Source: Rhizophagus sp. LPA8_4_AMF (taxonomy: Eukaryota; Glomeromycota; Glomeromycetes; Glomerales; Glomeraceae). From it: a stretch of 57,573 nt of DNA. Shown here piece by piece: positions 34,294 through 46,317 of this stretch; the stretch's first letter is position 1; each line of letters opens with the position of its first letter. The notes under the pieces were generated by a model. The model was not told the origin of the DNA. It saw nothing but the letters and a program-made list of their open reading frames with translations, and did no database searches. A program made the position numbers and the translations under genes. The stretch spans positions 1-57,573 of the forward strand of contig JADRCO010000078.1 in NCBI GenBank assembly GCA_021464525.1. The letters are read 5' to 3'.

Positions 34294-35042
34294 TTTTTTT
34301 CTTTCAAAAGAATTTTTTAGAGATTAAAAGTGAGAAATTAATAGTAAATCGAGTGAATCGATGAATTGAATGAATTTGAAGTCAAAGCAAAATACCTTTA
34401 TTTAAATAGTTGTTTTAAACAATGCATCATATTTTTTTTTTTTTTGTATGATATGAAAGTGATATATTATTGCATTATCATTTACAATAATTTAGCGCAT
34501 CTCTTAATCACAAAAATAAGAATATTAAGTCGATGTAATTATAAACATATCAAGAAGATAAATTAAATGAAGATTAAAAAAAATCGGTAAATCTATTAAA
34601 TCGTAATTTGTAATGGCTTGTCAATGCATTTTTTTAACAACAAATAAGAGAGATTTATCGATAAATTGAACTAAATGAATTTTCGGAATGGATTGTCATC
34701 GCATTTTTTTTAACAACTTATAAGAAAAATAAATTTATTGATAAATTTATTAAATCATAAAATCTTGATCATAACTGTAACTAAATGAATTAAGAATGGC
34801 TTGTCGATGCATTTTTTTTTTAAAAAAAAATATTTTTATAATAAATTTTATAATATTATCCAAGTAAAAATTAAAGATTATAATTAATTAGTGATTTTTT
34901 AAAAATTAATGAATTACTATAAAGAAAAGCTTTTCAAATAACTTACAGAAATCAAATTCTTTAAACTGTAATACAGTATCTGGCCATCTATTGGCTCTAA
35001 AAATATAAAATTACGGAAACCATTCAAAATCCTAACGATCAG

Positions 35043-35476
35043 AATCCCGTTCTAATACAATCCTCGACGTTCACAATCCTGACAAATCATAATCCCAAAA
35101 ATACAAAATCCCAACACTCATTATCCCGACACTTAATTTTTTTAATTCATTCTTCTTTTAGACGTAATAATTTTGTAATATTTTGCAGATACTATATGTA
35201 ACAACTTTAAAGCGTTTCGCAAGAATTAATATTTTTTTATTAATACGTCGTAAATTAAGTATCATCAATAATACTTTAATATGAAATGTAACTTTTGCAA
35301 ATAATGATAATTTTTTATTTTAAATAAATATAATAAATATAATGTACTGATTAATAACTTTTTAAAAAGAATACTAGTGCCGAGATAATAAATGCCAGTA
35401 TTTTGAAATTTCGGGATTTGTGATTTGTCAGAATTGCGAACGTCGGGTTTGTAGGTTTGTATTATAACGGGATTAT
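35043..35476. mobile_element. Foldback/MITE-like element with ~95-bp inverted arms
   Basis: The left arm (about 35043-35133: aatcccgttctaatacaa, then gacgttcacaatcctgacaa, then cattatcccgaca) matches the reverse complement of the right arm (about 35375-35476) over about 95 bp with scattered differences and small gaps. The interior is about 240 bp of AT-rich DNA without a convincing protein. This is the form of a non-autonomous inverted-repeat DNA transposon. Target duplications could not be fixed by eye. Arm divergence suggests it is not recent. Confidence 0.65.
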
Positions 35477-35538
35477 TAAATACGTCTTGATGAGATGTAA
35501 TAAAATTTATCATTCTATGATCATTAGATAAATTTTGT

Positions 35539-35765
35539 TATACCACGTTTCCTAATAGTCGTCCGTGATTTTCCTTATTGATATTTTTATGGGTGATGTT
35601 TATTTAAAAGGATAAGCTAAAAAAGTCTATCAGTAGTTTAAAATTGTATACGGGACGTTAGTCTCCGTGGTATAAATCAGTTATTTCACGGATCAGCCTT
35701 GATCTCATTATCATCATGGCTCCGCCGTGATGATTAATGATATCTACGGCATCCCGTGAAATAAC
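35539..35765. repeat. Nested inverted repeats
   Basis: ttataccacg (35539-35548) pairs with cgtggtataa (35666-35675). Immediately after it, agttatttcacgg (35679-35691) pairs with ccgtgaaataact (35753-35765), enclosing an inner imperfect hairpin (tcattatcatcatggc with gccgtgatgattaatga). The 87-nt inner unit can fold almost completely. It may be a small MITE or a structured element. Confidence 0.55.
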
Positions 35766-37906
35766 TATTACAGGTTCCTAAAAAAATATATATATTGATA
35801 TAATTTGCTATCTATCAATTCGAAATATCATCAGATGCGGTTTAACAAAAGGAATCCAACAAACTAAATTTTCAAAATCAATCTTTTTACCTTACAGTTT
35901 AAGGATAAATTAAATAGAGATTGAAAAAAATTTGATAAATTTATTAAATCATAAAATCTTGATCGTGAGAACTAGAACTAAATGAATTTTATAAAATCTA
36001 ATAAGGATGCATTTAATGATGATGTCCCAATATTCCTGATAAAAGAAGAAATGATGAATGTAAAAATAGATCAGTTAGTTCCTTTTTACATCAAAAAAAT
36101 TGTCGATAACAATTCAAGTGAAATTCTAATTTGATATAATTAGTTTTCGCAATAATTATTATATCATTTTTTTTTTAATATTACTCATGATTAACGAATT
36201 CATTTGTTCACCACAGTAAATGTAATCAGATCAATAGACCTTTCTTTGGTTAAAGAATCACCAGAGATCTTGACAGCAGAAGGCGTAGTCTACAGATCTA
36301 TCTAAAGTTTTGGGTGGACAACCTATCTGTAACTTATCTAGTTAAAGTATGAGATTATGACAATATTTTAGCGAAATTGTAACAGAGAAAACATATTTAA
36401 AGTTTTTACATAGTAAAAGTAGTGTTAAATTACATTAATCCCAGTCAGATTTTAATGCCGGGCAAGTTAATTTTTTGTTTTTTGGACTCGCTATACAGAA
36501 TTGAAAAAAAACATATCATACCGATTTTACCATATCACAAAATTTCCATATTGTAACGATGAGTATATAGAAATTGGAAACACGGAGTACGGACCTTCCA
36601 AAAAAAAAAATTAGACTTTTCCGTACTCGGACATCTAATTGATTCTAAGTCATGTGATGTCGAAATCTTTTGTGACACAATCTCGAGTTTCTGTTGCACA
36701 TTAATAACCTCATTCACGTCATAACGCGAATAAATGTGAACAATCTCTTTATCCTTTTGTAATTTAAGGAAAAGAAGAATGAATAAGTCGTCTTCTATTC
36801 TGTACTTGTCTACACATGATGGAACTTAAGAACTCAAGTTTGGTAAACGATTTACAATTTATGGAATAACTTTTGAAACCTGTATTAAATGGTGCTTATT
36901 ACCAGCAATTGCAAATTCTTTTTCGACTCTTGCCAACCACGGTCAAATTCCTTCATATCATTTTCTAGAACTATTTAGAAAATCTGTAATTAAATATTCT
37001 TCTGGAAAAAAAGAAATATGAAAAATTTCAATATGATTGCAATGAGGATATAATTCAATTTTTAGTTTTTTGTTTAATCATTACTTCATAGTGAAATAAG
37101 AAAAAAAAAAAGATCATGCATTATCGAATAAGATTCTTATTAAAAATGTTACCTGATCATATTTCAAATTTGAAGTTAAATAACTTTGGATTTATATGAT
37201 TTGCTTATTTCGAAAGCTTTACTAAACTAAAAAGGATAATTAGTAGGACTAATTAGTAAGATCGCTTTAGAGCATTACAAAACTGGATTATGTTCATCAA
37301 AGCTGGATTATATTCATGTTTAAACAATATAAAAACAAATCCGAATCAAAATGTATGTCTATATTTTATACTTTTCTAAGGTAAACCATCGTATATTAAT
37401 AATAATATTATCATTATAGATATCTTATATACTGATGTATGAGGAAATCAAAAATGGTGAATATAAGTGGGTGTTATCCAATTTATAATTTCAACCAGTT
37501 CTGATAGTATATAATTAAGAAGTCATCATACATCATACTTGACTAAAAATATAATGATAATGTAATACCCGAGGTGGATCCTAATGCATAATGAATAGGC
37601 ACCGATTACATTATTTTATGCAAGAAAGTAAATATAATTTGTTTAGGTGAGATCACCGACTTATTATCATTTTAACTTTATTATATTTACAAAATATAAC
37701 TTAATTACAATGACTCCAATGATAATTGGAACTCTGAAAGAACTATAACGAGGACGTTTAAAAGTCAACCGTTCAATACTTCTTTTTACATATTTAGTGG
37801 ATATTATTATACTAATAACAAAAGAAGTTTGTTGTTATTCTAGCAAATGCCTCATAATGTGTATGTATATATGTATATATGTAATAGTTTCTCAATTGAT
37901 CTTTCT

Positions 37907-38149
37907 TTATTTCTTATAGTACAATGATCTTGAAAGCTTCCAATAACTTTTCATTGGAATTGGACCTTTCAATCTTTTCTTCCTACAATATTCCATACAT
38001 TTATTTATCGGTATAATATGCGTATCTATGTGTGGAGGTGGTTGAATTGAAGAATTGGAAGGATTATTTGGAAATAATTTATAATGATTATTATTCCAAA
38101 GTTTTTTATTACGAAACTTTATACGTTGATATCTGACATAATACGACAT
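37907..38149 (-). CDS. Doubtful small basic protein
   Basis: An 80-codon frame starting MSYYVRYQRIKFRNKKLW and ending KSYWKLSRSLYYKK. It is strongly basic with a Pro-rich middle (SIQPPPHIDTHIIP). Composition is more protein-like than most chance frames in this AT-rich DNA. No domain, signal peptide or splice partner is recognised, and it stands alone in a 5-kb gene-poor region. It could be a small mitochondrial or nuclear protein, or chance. Confidence 0.25.
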   Translation of the reverse strand: MSYYVRYQRIKFRNKKLWNNNHYKLFPNNPSNSSIQPPPHIDTHIIPINKCMEYCRKKRLKGPIPMKSYWKLSRSLYYKK

Positions 38150-39296
38150 TTGGATGTGAAGTTAATAAATATCATTATTATAGTGGATTGTGGAATTAGT
38201 CAGTATAAATAATGAGAGGATCAAAACTTGATTCAAAAAAATTTACAGTATATGTTATCGCCGCAACGTAACATTAAAGATTCATTATTATTTTTGTATT
38301 ACTTGAGTTGACGAAAGAATGAATAAAAAAATATTTGAAAGAAAGTTGGGTATTAAAGATATGAATGGGTACTACGTGATTATGTAGGGGAGTAATTTTT
38401 TTTTTTAAAAAAAAAGCATGAAATAAAATATTGTAACAGTGTTTTTTTTTCTTAAACGTAAAATACACCAATACCATGAAAACGTGAAATGTCGCGTTGT
38501 TACAATAAAATAACGTACGATAAATCAAACATTTCTTTTTTTAACTTCTTTTTTAGTGAAGTAATGATTAAATCCCCCTTTATTTTGTTTTTATGAATAA
38601 CAATTATCATAAGATTCATACTTATCGTATAACCAAAATAAATTGAACAAGGGGTTAATTAAAAATTCGGATAGAATAAAAAAAAAGATTAGATTCTCAC
38701 AAATAATATATCAGCCTATTTTCCGCAAAGGAATACCACTTAGCCAGGATAACATTTATATAAAATACTTATTCGGTTATGTAACCATACATACCATCTG
38801 CTTCATGTGCCTTATCTGAATAGTTTGTGTCTTCTACTCTATTAGGTTTTTTATTTTAACATCTTATCTATTATAAATCTGTAAATCTTTGCTAAAATCT
38901 TAAAATTTTCTCATGCTTATGTTTGATCTTAAGTCACATATCAATTGCACAAATAAAAATAAAACAAATTGATAATAATATCTTTTAATTTAAACTTAGA
39001 AAAGCTTTTGTTCCAAAAAAAACCACAATCGGATAACAGTTTGAACAATATTATCAATATTATCAATGTTATAAATACGCTAACATGTATGACAAAGATA
39101 AAGTTTAAATATCAATTAAATAAAAAATATTTAATAATAATAATGTATATCTTTAATGATTTAATGATATGTTGTATTACATTGAAATTTTTTTTTTTTT
39201 TTTTACTTTTCCTTTTTTTTTGTTGTCGCGTACTTTCCACATGATTTATCCGAAATAATTCCCAACAAATAATCCTTATTCTCGCGTAAAATACTC

Positions 39297-42130
39297 TTAA
39301 TTCTCATTATGAAGTCTACTATAACTTTTCTTGCCAATTATTCTATACCAAAAACTTTTCAAAGAACCTGCTAAACGCTTTCTTGCTTTAATTTTTACAA
39401 CAGCACCTTTTGAATTAATAATCCATTCTGGTTTAGTCCAGAAACGTAGCGTTAAACTACTACATACAACACTAACACTACTAAAAGCCATAGCGGCACC
39501 AGCCATCATAGGATGTAAAGACAAACCAAAAGGTAAGAGCAAACCCATGGCGAAAGGAATTCCAAGTACGTTATAAAGACAAGCCCAAACGAAATTCAAC
39601 TTAATTCTCTTAAAAATAGTTCTAGATAAATCAAAAGCTGCCACAACATCTATTAAATCATTTCTCATTAAAACAATATCAGCAGCTTCCATAGCGATAT
39701 CAGTACCAGAACATAAAGCAATTCCAACATCAGCAGCGGCTAAAGCTGGAGAATCATTTATACCATCTCCTACCATAGCTACAACATTACCACGTACACC
39801 TTCACTTTGTAATGATTTAACTATAAGTGTTTTTCCTTTTGGTGAAACCCCAGCATGAATTTCGGTTATTCCACATTGTGATGCGATAGCTTCAGCCGTA
39901 AGTTGTTGATCTCCTGTTACCATAGCAACTTTAATTCCCATACTATGTAAAGCTCCCACAGCTAATCTTGCTTCAGGTTTAATAGTGTCTGATAAACAAA
40001 TTAATCCAATAAATTTATTATCAATAGCTACTACTACCACAGTTCTTCCAAGTCTCTCATGTCCTTCCTTAGTTTTTATTGAATCAAGTGGAATGTCAAT
40101 ATGATAATTTTGTGTAAGGAATTTAACACTTCCTACCACAACTTTATAAGATTTCCCTATAGTTGAAGTATTCTTTGACATTGAAGGTACGGAAGAATAT
40201 GATTGATTTAATATTACGTTACATTTAATACCCATCCCAGCTATAGCTTCAAAATTACTTAGTTCCGCATCAATATTTTCAATTTCAAGTAATTGTTTTG
40301 TATAATTAACTATAGCTTTACCATAAGGATGTTCACTTGATGATTCTGCAGCTCCAACCAAAGCAAAAAATATTTCAGGTGGAAATTCCAAATTATCACT
40401 CATTAATTCATAATGAGCAACATCTAATTTTCCTTTAGTTAAAGTACCAGTTTTATCAAAAACAACTTTTGTTACTTTATATCCTGATTCTAAAGAATTT
40501 CCTCCTTTAATTAGGATTCCATTTTGCGCACCAACTCCTGTTCCAACCATTACAGCTGTAGGTGTACTTAATCCAAGAGCACAAGGACATGCTACAACTA
40601 TAACTGATATACTCAATTTTAAACTGACCATGAATTTACTTGATTCATCATTAAAAATATCAGGTAAATTTGTTAATACTGAAGATAATATCATCCATAC
40701 AACGAATGTAAGAATTCCCAAGATAACGACAACAGGTACAAAATATCCCGCTACAGTATCAGCGAATTCTTGTATTGGAGCTTTTGACGTTTGTGCTTCT
40801 TCAACTAATTTAACAATTTGTGCTAACGCAGTATCCTTTCCCGCTCTTGTAATTTCCATTTCAAAACTACCTGACCCATTAACGGTTCCTCCTATCACAT
40901 TCTCACCAGGAAATTTCTTTACAGGAACTACTTCTCCTGTTACCATACTTTCATCTACAGTAGATTCACCTTTAACAACTACACCATCAGCTGGAATTTT
41001 ATCTCCTGGAACAATCTTAACCAAATCTCCTAATTGAATTAATTCTGTTGGAATTTGCTTTTCACCAATTATTTCACCCGTGTCTTTGTTTCTTAAAAGA
41101 ATTGTGGTATTAGAAGGAGTTAATGACATTAATTTTGATAAAGCTGTTGATGTTTGTCCTTTTGCCTTATTTTCTAAATATCTTCCAAGTGCAATAAATG
41201 AAATTAACATTGTAGATGTATCAAAGAAAACAGGTTGTCTTGGATAAGTTGGATCTATGAAAACTGTATATACCATCATGAAACTGGAATAGAAAAATGC
41301 TGCTGAAGTACCTATAACTACCAAAACATCCATAGTAGCTGTCTTGTGTTTAAGTGCTTTATAAGAGACAACGTAAAATCTTTTACCAACACCAAATTGT
41401 ACGGGTATTGTAAGAATCAAACTAATTAAATCACCACTATAAAGACCAGGAAATAATTCAATATCAACAAATTTTCTTCCCCAAGAAAATTCAGGCAAAA
41501 TCATATAAATTAAGAAAACAGGAATAGCAAAAATTAAAGACCAAAAAAATGCTGCACGCCATTCATTAATTTCTTTTGCACGTGACAAAGATTCTAATTG
41601 AACATCATGACTATTATCATTAATTAAAGCGTTATAATCCATTTCTTCAATTTTATATACTATATCACGTAAACCGATCACTTCCTTATCAAATTGAATT
41701 TTTGCTATAGATGTTTCAAAGTTTATTGAAGCAGAAATTATTCCTGGAATTTGTACTAAATTTTGTTCAATTGAAATAGCATCTGATGGTATATTCATAC
41801 CATAAATACGTAATTCTATGGTATCTTCACGTTGTTCCGGAATTGGAGCAGCTTCAAAACCAAGATCATTTATCATATTTGCTATCTTTTGTTCATTAAT
41901 TACAGCAGGATCATATTCTACGGTCGCTCTTTCCACTATTAAAGATATTTGAACTGACGTTATTCCGATTTCACCTTTTAAAACAGTCTCTATACTATGT
42001 ACGCAAGAAGCACATGTCATACCATGAACAGATAATTTGCATACACGTAATTTGTTAGGATCAAAATCATGAGTACTGATTGATGATAAGGTTAATGCAT
42101 CATAATTTGTTGGATTTCTCGGAGATGATA

Positions 42131-42172
<42 letters not shown>

Positions 42173-42695
42173 GTGCTTGTGCTTGTGCTTGTGTTGTATT
42201 GGAAGTAGATAAAGATGATTTAGGTACATCATAACCACAATCTTCGATAGCCTCGATAATTTTATCCTCAGTTATTCTCATTGTATCATATTCAACTTTG
42301 ACTTGTTCATCCTTTAAAGAAACATCAAAACTAATAACACCATCAGCAGATTTTAATACAGAATTAATACTATTAACACAACTATTACAAGTCATGCCTT
42401 TAACAGGCAAAGTAATGATATTATTATTATTTTTTAATGAAGGATCAATGACTTCATAACCACAATTTTCAATTGTTTCAATAATTTCTGATTTTGTTAA
42501 TTTATTTGAATCATAAGTAATTGTTGCTTCTTCATTTTCAAGACTAACATTTACTTTTGATACGGCTGATAATTTGTTTAAAGCATTTGATAAGGAATTA
42601 ACGCATGATTCACACGTCATCCCCTTAACTGGTATAACTATCACATCTAATAAAGTTAAATCTTCCATTGTTTTTTTTCTTTCTTTTCCGTTCAA
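39297..42695 (-). CDS. CCC2: P1B-type copper-transporting ATPase (Ccc2/ATP7-like)
   Basis: A single-exon frame of 1132 aa. It pumps Cu(I) from cytosol into the late Golgi lumen for loading of secreted cuproenzymes, fed by an Atox1-type chaperone. Three N-terminal heavy-metal domains have GMTCESC (Cys28/31), GMTCNSC (Cys103/106) and GMTCASC (Cys228/231). A fourth copy has lost the metal site (IYGMNIPSDAISIEQNL). A poly-Ser run from a TCA microsatellite separates domains two and three. The membrane core has the CPC ion motif (ACPCALGLSTP). Cytosolic signatures are TGEVVPVKK (actuator), DKTGTLTKG (phosphorylated Asp), SSSEHPYGKAI (HP motif), MVTGDQQLTAEAIA and MVGDGINDSPALAAADVGIA. All key residues are present, so it is expected to be functional. 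A second in-frame ATG at codon 10 (MEDLTLL) is a possible alternative start. Yeast Ccc2 has two metal domains; this one has three plus a relic. Confidence 0.95.
42126..42172. repeat. GAT microsatellite coding poly-Ser in the copper ATPase
   Basis: About 15 GAT triplets on the plus strand are read as TCA (Ser) on the minus strand. They form a flexible linker between metal-binding domains 2 and 3. A short (GCTTGT)n run, read as Ala-Gln pairs, adjoins it. Confidence 0.8.
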
Positions 42696-42773
42696 AGGTA
42701 GTATAATGATATAATAGTAGCGGTTTTTATTATTATTTTTTTTTTTTTTGTTTTGAAAAAAGGTTTTGAAAAA

Positions 42774-42809
<36 letters not shown>

Positions 42810-43291
42810 AAAAAAGGTTTTGAAAAAAAGATTTTTTTTTTTTTTTTTAAGGGAGTTGCCTATTTAAATCTTTTTTTATTTTGTTTAATTACACAAGATA
42901 AAAAAGATGATCGGTAAAAATTGAATAATTATAAATGGACTTTTGTCCACGGAATATGCTCGTAAAATCATGAGTATACAAACGCGTTATAACATACTAA
43001 AATGGTTACATTTAAATGTGTGCGGTATTTTTGCCATAATTATGCACGCTGATTATTTATTATTTAAGTTTGAGGCATTTTTGCCCAAACACCCAAACAT
43101 TAATAAAAGTAATTTTACGGTGCGGCATTTTTGCCAAATTGCATGAATAGGTGAATAATAGATAAACAAATAATATATAATAATATAAATGATTATTTAA
43201 TATGTGATACCGATTTTTCAATGATAAAAAAAAAAGGAAAAAGAAAAAGGTAAGAATAAATAAATAGATAAATAATAATGTTTTCAAGTTT
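42696..43291. other. Promoter region of copper ATPase; T-rich
   Basis: Long T tracts with repeated ttttgaaaaaaggttttgaa modules lie at 42735-42850, immediately upstream of the copper ATPase. Three copies of gcgg/gagg-(c/t)atttttgcc lie at about 43022, 43073 and 43123. The 3' end of the minus-strand methyltransferase gene is at 43292. No separate gene is seen. Confidence 0.5.
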
Positions 43292-44555
43292 TTAACACTT
43301 GATTCCATACACTCTGTAAGTGAAACAACGTGTTTTATACTTTGAACACTCATTTCTTATCTCGTTCAACAGATTATCATATTCATCTCCCGATATATTC
43401 ATTAATTGTGGTAAAAATGCTTTAAATCCTTGTAATCCCATAGTAACATTTAGTAACGTCTAAAAAAAAAGGAAGGAGAAGTAAGATAATAAAATTTTAT
43501 GATTTACAGTACAGTTCATCCTCTCTATAGTGAATTTTTATATAGTGAATAACTTGCTATAATGAAGATAAGTTCAAGTACAGATTTTTTTTTATGTATA
43601 ATAAAATGACCCTCAGTATAGTGAAATCTCCAGCCCATAGGATTCACTATAGTGATGGTGAACTGTATAATGAAATTTTTTTAAAAATTTAATATAATTA
43701 AATGCTTACAAATTCTCCTAATTTACCACCCCAGGAACCCAATGGAGACACTTTTTCTTCCACTTGTATATTAGTAATTTGATTTGTTCTCTTTAAATAC
43801 CCTATTACATCAGATGCAGTGGGCATTTTCACGTTATCCTTTTCATGTAATTCATTCACTACAAAAAAAAAAAAAAAATAGAATAAATAAAATAAATTGT
43901 AAATGAAAGAATCTTTTTAAGGAAAATCATACAGGTAAAGGTACTTTACAACTAAACTATACTTACTTGTACTATGTAATTTACCAAATATAGGACCTGC
44001 ATGAATTTCCTTAGTTAAATCTCTATAAAAATCATAATTCATAATCTCAATACATCCATTTAAATTAGTTACTCTAACAGCTTCACTTATTACATGAAAC
44101 CAGCCATTATAATCATTAAGACCAAATGCTAAATTTCTCATAAATGTAAAATCAAAAGTATTATCTGGAAAAGGAACTCCAGGATTTTCTACAAGATTAT
44201 GTTGTAAAAACGCCAAATTATCAGGTTTTTCATCATCTGAAGGAAATAATGGAGTAATATCTATACCAATAAAAGTTGATAATGGATATTTTAATGACAT
44301 GTCAATCGTCCATTGACCTGCCCCACATCCTAAATCTATCACTTTTGTATTTCCTTTAATTAATCTTTCTTCAATATTTGATGAAAAATTTCCTTGCCAA
44401 ATATATCTAAATATATTATGTTCTAAACTTGTTCTACTAGTTTCTATTTCATCACTTGGTAAATAATATTTAGTATTTTCTTCACTAAGATATCTTCTTC
44501 CATCTATAATCTTGTAAGATTCCGCACAATTCTTGTAATTATTATCGTTACTCAT
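43292..44555 (-). CDS. SAM-dependent methyltransferase, copy A
   Basis: Three exons: 44555-43967, 43858-43710 and 43459-43292, giving 301 aa. The N-terminal region (GRRYLSEENTKYYLPSDE, then SLEHNIFRYIWQGNFSS) is shared with the plus-strand copy at 46318. Class I methyltransferase motifs are clear: motif I VIDLGCGAGQWTIDMS, the acidic ribose-binding FIGIDIT, the post-I region NLVENPGVPFPDNTFDFTFM and NLNGCIEIMNYDF. Exon 3 adds the C-terminal helix (GFKAFLPQLMN) and ends RCFTYRVYGIKC. Such proteins act on small molecules in secondary metabolism or on unknown targets; the acceptor cannot be read. The second intron (43460-43709, 250 bases) carries a MITE and is longer than most others here. The start at 44555 was chosen because the sequence upstream is Phe-rich noise, and conservation begins here. 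Confidence 0.85.
43512..43665. mobile_element. MITE, 154 bp, TA target, inside an intron
   Basis: Terminal inverted repeats of about 24 bp (left CAGTTCATCCTC, right arm as reverse complement CAGTTCACCATC) end in ctatagtgaat on both sides, with 21 of 24 positions equal. A TA dinucleotide flanks both ends (43510-43511 and 43666-43667), the target duplication of Tc1/mariner-type elements. There is no coding capacity. It sits within intron 2 of methyltransferase copy A. Good arm conservation suggests a moderately recent insertion. Confidence 0.85.
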
Positions 44556-46317
44556 TTTTGTAAAATTAAAAATAAAAAGAAAATCAGGAAAATCGAGAAA
44601 ATCTGTCGAATTTTTATAGTAATAAAAATTTGTTTTGATACACAATTAATATTTTTTGTACAACTTTTTTCTATTTTTCTATTTGAAACTTTTTTTTTTC
44701 TCCAGGAAAAAAAAACAAAAGTAAAATCAAACACAAAAAAAAACAAAAAAAGAAAATCATAAAAAAAATAAAATAAAAAAAAAATAAAAACAATTAAATA
44801 AATAAATCTAGAGCCATATTCTATTTAAAATTTTTTAACCAATTGGTTCAATAGAAAATGATTTTCAAATTTCTTACGTTATTTACATATCTTTTACATA
44901 ATAATATAAAGTTTGATAGAGACTTCATTAAGTTTTAAATATCACAAAATTTCGCCTCAATGAAAATATAAGAGGAAAGTTTCTTTTTTAGATGTGGCAC
45001 AAATAAAGGAAAAAATTTCATAGATTCCATGGAATGGAATTTTATCGGCTAAAATCTTTTATTTGCGGAATGGCCAATTAGGATCTTTTTGTAAATCTTT
45101 CAATAAAAGGAATAAATACTCCAAAATAACTGTTTCAACAAATATCCCTGAATAATGATAATCAAAAAACCGGTTTACGCCTCCCCCCCGAAGTATTTTT
45201 TTTTAAAAAAATCAAACCAAAAACGAGAAAATCCGAAAACCGGTTTAAAAAAAGGACACCCTTCCCTTTCTCCCCGCCCCCCGTATATATTTATATATAC
45301 TATATATTTTATAATTACGGGAAATTTTTTTATTACATTATTTATATAAAACTCGGCGGAGGTATGAACCCGACTGAACAGAATTTACACCAATAAGAAT
45401 AAGCCCGACTGAACAAGTTTTAATTAATTTAATTCTTAAGCTCTGAGAGGGTATTTCACAAAGTATCCCTAATTTCGGTTATAAATTATTAAGCATGTTA
45501 CACAAATTATTTAATAATAACACATACTGTATCTTAATAAAAAGCTTATTGTATTATACCCATGTCGGGAATTACCGAGTTATAAATTTGTCGCTCTTTA
45601 TTTTGCGTAATTTTTAGTTTTTAATAATTCTTCTAACTCTAACTTAATTCAGTTGATCTAGAGTGCGGGGAATTATTGTAAATTTGTATTTATTAATAAG
45701 GTACGTGAAAAAAACAAATAAATCGTACGTTAAAATCAGTTAAGTAAAAAATTCTCTAAATTTCTTATGAAATTATGTCATAAAATTACCAACTTAGTTA
45801 GTTATGTGGAGGAATATCTTTCGATCATCATTTTAAGGGTATGAGAAAAATTTCACGTCCCCCTAACGGTTAAAAGAGTGAGATTCACATGTAATATTCG
45901 AGAAATATGAATTTATATAAAATAAAAATTTTTCAAAAGTTATGATCACTTTATCACACGGTACTGACGATAATTAGCAGGTAAAGGTTCCTCTTTTTTT
46001 TCGTGACTTTCATTCTTCACATCATCCCCATAAGATTGACGTGAATCATTTTACTTAAACGGACACATTACCTAATATAAAACTAAAACAATATTGTAAG
46101 CATAATTGTTTCGGCAGATTCTCCTTTTAAAAATAGAAAATTAAGTCGATCTTCTGAATTTTTCTTATAAATATGGGAACTTTGCTTTTGCTTTTGAGAC
46201 TTAGTCGCGGAAAAAAAAAAATATTTTCTAAATTTCATGAATTCTCTTAAAAAGTTTATATAAACTTTTAAGTATCTCTCACGAAAATTTAAATGAATTT
46301 TAATTGAAATTTAGAAA
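44556..46317. other. Divergent promoter between methyltransferase paralogues
   Basis: This 1.76-kb spacer holds both promoters. It includes a C-rich run (45259-45282), two copies of aaaaccggttta (about 45167 and 45236), and a direct repeat cccgactgaaca at about 45368 and 45404. An aagtttatataaactttt palindrome with a TATA core at about 46251-46270 lies 50-65 bases upstream of copy B's start and may serve as its TATA element. Confidence 0.5.
45259..45282 (-). other. G-quadruplex-type motif
   Basis: On the minus strand the sequence reads GGGGGGCGGGG, AGAAA, GGG, AA, GGG: four G runs of three or more with loops of 1, 5 and 2. It is very unusual for such AT-rich DNA. It lies between divergent promoters. 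Confidence 0.6.

Larger units (their letters stand above)
34294..39296. other. Large intergenic region, 5 kb
   Basis: The region contains two inverted-repeat elements (35043-35476 and 35539-35765), one small doubtful frame (37907-38149) and a 60-codon fragment at about 36834-37021 (plus) with a protein-like composition but no recognised domain. Three similar phrases with tggcttgtc.atgcatttttttaa occur at about 34613, 34690 and 34797. The rest is AT-rich with no gene seen. Confidence 0.5.

Noticed and set aside
36834-37021. Plus-strand 60-codon stretch (ITFETCIKWCLLPAIANSF and onward) that looks protein-like.
   Set aside because: No start, no splice partner and no recognised family. A second frame is also open over much of it, so coding status is unsupported; at most a gene fragment.
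40630-41037. Plus-strand 135-codon frame opposite the copper ATPase.
   Set aside because: Antisense of the conserved actuator-domain region, whose minus-strand motifs are unambiguous.
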